From NCBI GenBank assembly GCA_035620515.1, contig DASPGR010000299.1, forward strand, positions 1-8,294: a stretch of DNA of 8,294 nt, in the 5' to 3' direction. Both the position numbers and the translations under genes were made by a program. The stretch's first letter is position 1. Each line of letters opens with the position of its first letter. Below, one piece after another: positions 7,391 through 8,294 of the stretch. Source of the DNA: SG8-41 sp035620515 (GTDB taxonomy: Bacteria > Pseudomonadota > Gammaproteobacteria > Burkholderiales > SG8-41). Below the pieces are notes generated by a model. The model made no database searches and was not told the origin of the DNA. It saw nothing but the letters and a program-made list of their open reading frames with translations.

Positions 7391-7396
7391 TACAAT
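7391..7396 (+). promoter_or_regulatory. Candidate -10 box for the patatin-like gene
   Basis: TACAAT matches TATAAT at five of six. There is no recognisable -35 at 16-18 nt; the second GCAACATTCTG copy occupies that position, which would fit an activator-dependent promoter. A start near 7403 would leave about 4 nt before the ATG at 7407, so the mRNA would be nearly leaderless. Confidence 0.4.
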
Positions 7397-7406
7397 GTCC
7401 GGCGTC

Positions 7407-8294
7407 ATGCGCCGCCTGGCCACGATACTCTTCGCGGCCGCGATCACCGCGGCCTGCGCGCTGCTGCCCAGCGAATTCAACGGGGAGGGCGCACCGCGTC
7501 AGGCCACGATCGCTCCGCTCCAGTCGGACCGGCCGCTCGTTGCGCTTGCGCTCGGGGGCGGCGGGGCGCGCGGCTTTGCGCACGTCGGCGTCATCAAGGC
7601 GCTGGAGGATTCGGGCATCGAGGTCGACATCGTCACGGGGGCGAGCTCCGGCGCGGTGGTGGCTGCGCTCTACGCGGCCGGGCACCGGGGCGGCGAGCTG
7701 CGGCACATCGCACTCACGATGGAGCGCGAGGATATCGTCGATTTCGTGATCATCGGGAAAGGCTGGGTCAGGGGCGAGGCCTTGCAGAACTTCGTCAATC
7801 GGCTCGTCGATGACAAGCCGATCGAGGCGCTGCCCAGGCGCTTCGCGCTGGTGGCGACCGAAGCGAAGAACCGCCGCATGACGGTGTTCAACCACGGCAA
7901 CACTGGGGTCGCCGTGCGCGCGTCCGCGAGCGTGCCCGATCTCTTCATTCCGCCGGTGATCAATGGCGAGGAATACATCGACGGGGGGCTGACCTGCCCC
8001 GTGCCCGTGAAGCTCGCGCGCGCCATGGGCGCGGACATCGTGATTGCGGTCGATGTGTCCTGGTTCGCGCAGGCGGGCTACTCGATGCGGCCGGTCAGCA
8101 ACGAGCACCGTCGCCGGTCGCGCTATGAGCTGCTCTCCGAAGAGCTCGGTGCTGCCGACATCGTCATCACCCCGCGCACCGTGCGCACGCGAATGCTCGA
8201 CTTCGACCACAAGGAAGAGAACATCGACGCGGGGGAGGAAGCCGGCCGCGATGCCGCGGCACGGATCCACGAGCTGATCGGGCGGGTGGCGGCG
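7407..8294 (+). CDS. Patatin-like phospholipase (RssA type), 3' end missing
   Basis: The reading frame is open for 296 codons to the last base of the window with no stop, so the C-terminus is cut off by the edge. Patatin hallmarks are complete: oxyanion-hole LGGGGARGFAHVGV (glycine loop at 50-56), nucleophile elbow GASSG (78-82, Ser80), VRASASVPDLFIPPV, and the catalytic DGG (Asp192 in YIDGGL). These serine-aspartate hydrolases cleave acyl chains from phospholipids or other esters. The N-terminus has Arg-Arg, a hydrophobic run and then Cys17 (AITAACALLP), so a lipoprotein is plausible. However, Thr at -3 is not the usual Leu/Val/Ile, leaving lipidation uncertain. No Shine-Dalgarno precedes the ATG at 7407. 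The in-frame ATG at 7395 overlaps the candidate -10, so 7407 is preferred, though either start gives the same mature protein. It diverges from the receptor gene. Confidence 0.92.
   Translation, partial: MRRLATILFAAAITAACALLPSEFNGEGAPRQATIAPLQSDRPLVALALGGGGARGFAHVGVIKALEDSGIEVDIVTGASSGAVVAALYAAGHRGGELRHIALTMEREDIVDFVIIGKGWVRGEALQNFVNRLVDDKPIEALPRRFALVATEAKNRRMTVFNHGNTGVAVRASASVPDLFIPPVINGEEYIDGGLTCPVPVKLARAMGADIVIAVDVSWFAQAGYSMRPVSNEHRRRSRYELLSEELGAADIVITPRTVRTRMLDFDHKEENIDAGEEAGRDAAARIHELIGRVAA

Noticed and set aside
7395..7397. Upstream in-frame ATG as the patatin-like start
   Set aside because: It overlaps the candidate -10 box and has no ribosome-binding site. It is not excluded, but 7407 gives a typical Arg-Arg signal start.
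6312..8270. 652-codon open frame on the minus strand continuing upstream from the Bug receptor
   Set aside because: The part above 7286 is antisense to the patatin-like gene and has no protein-like motif. The receptor's signal peptide and GGGAGG fix its start at 7286. Open antisense frames are common in GC-rich coding DNA.

Overview
The window is GC-rich, densely coded chromosomal DNA from a proteobacterium. It is most likely a betaproteobacterium of the Burkholderiales type. The main clue is a lone Bug/TctC-type periplasmic binding receptor, a family greatly expanded in that group. The neighbouring acyl-CoA dehydrogenase, carboxymuconolactone-decarboxylase-like protein and strong GC third-position bias fit this, but none of them proves it. 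I see no rRNA, tRNA, CRISPR array, intact insertion sequence or phage gene.

Layout from left to right: (1) the 3' part of an SRAP (YedK/HMCES-like) gene on the plus strand, cut by the window edge; (2) converging on it, a minus-strand gene joining a histone-H1-like Lys/Arg/Ala tail to a small EF-Tu-domain-2-like beta barrel; (3) a plus-strand carboxymuconolactone-decarboxylase-like gene; (4) a plus-strand unit with an MsbA-like ABC exporter half-transporter followed 24 nt later by a CinA C-terminal-domain (PncC-like) gene; (5) a plus-strand class I SAM-methyltransferase-fold gene with a secretion signal, behind its own candidate promoter; (6) converging on it, a minus-strand acyl-CoA dehydrogenase; (7) a 133-nt gap holding a hairpin terminator and arrays of 7-nt tandem repeats; (8) a minus-strand Bug/TctC receptor; (9) diverging from it, a plus-strand patatin-like phospholipase that runs off the right edge and has no stop codon in the window.

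The genes do not form one pathway. The only convincing co-transcribed pair is ABC exporter plus CinA-like. The rest look like single-gene units with housekeeping, transport, lipid and acyl-CoA roles. Two convergent junctions, SRAP with the EF-like gene and methyltransferase with acyl-CoA dehydrogenase, leave only 9 nt between stop codons and no room for a terminator.

I did not find a clear new multi-gene system. The points most worth a second look are: the secretion signal on a methyltransferase-fold protein; the acyl-CoA dehydrogenase with Asp where the family's catalytic Glu usually sits; the CinA-like protein lacking the usual Lys; the basic tail fused to a translation-factor-like barrel; the 7-nt tandem repeats in two intergenic regions; a pair of 11-nt direct repeats between the divergent receptor and phospholipase genes; and candidate leaderless starts.
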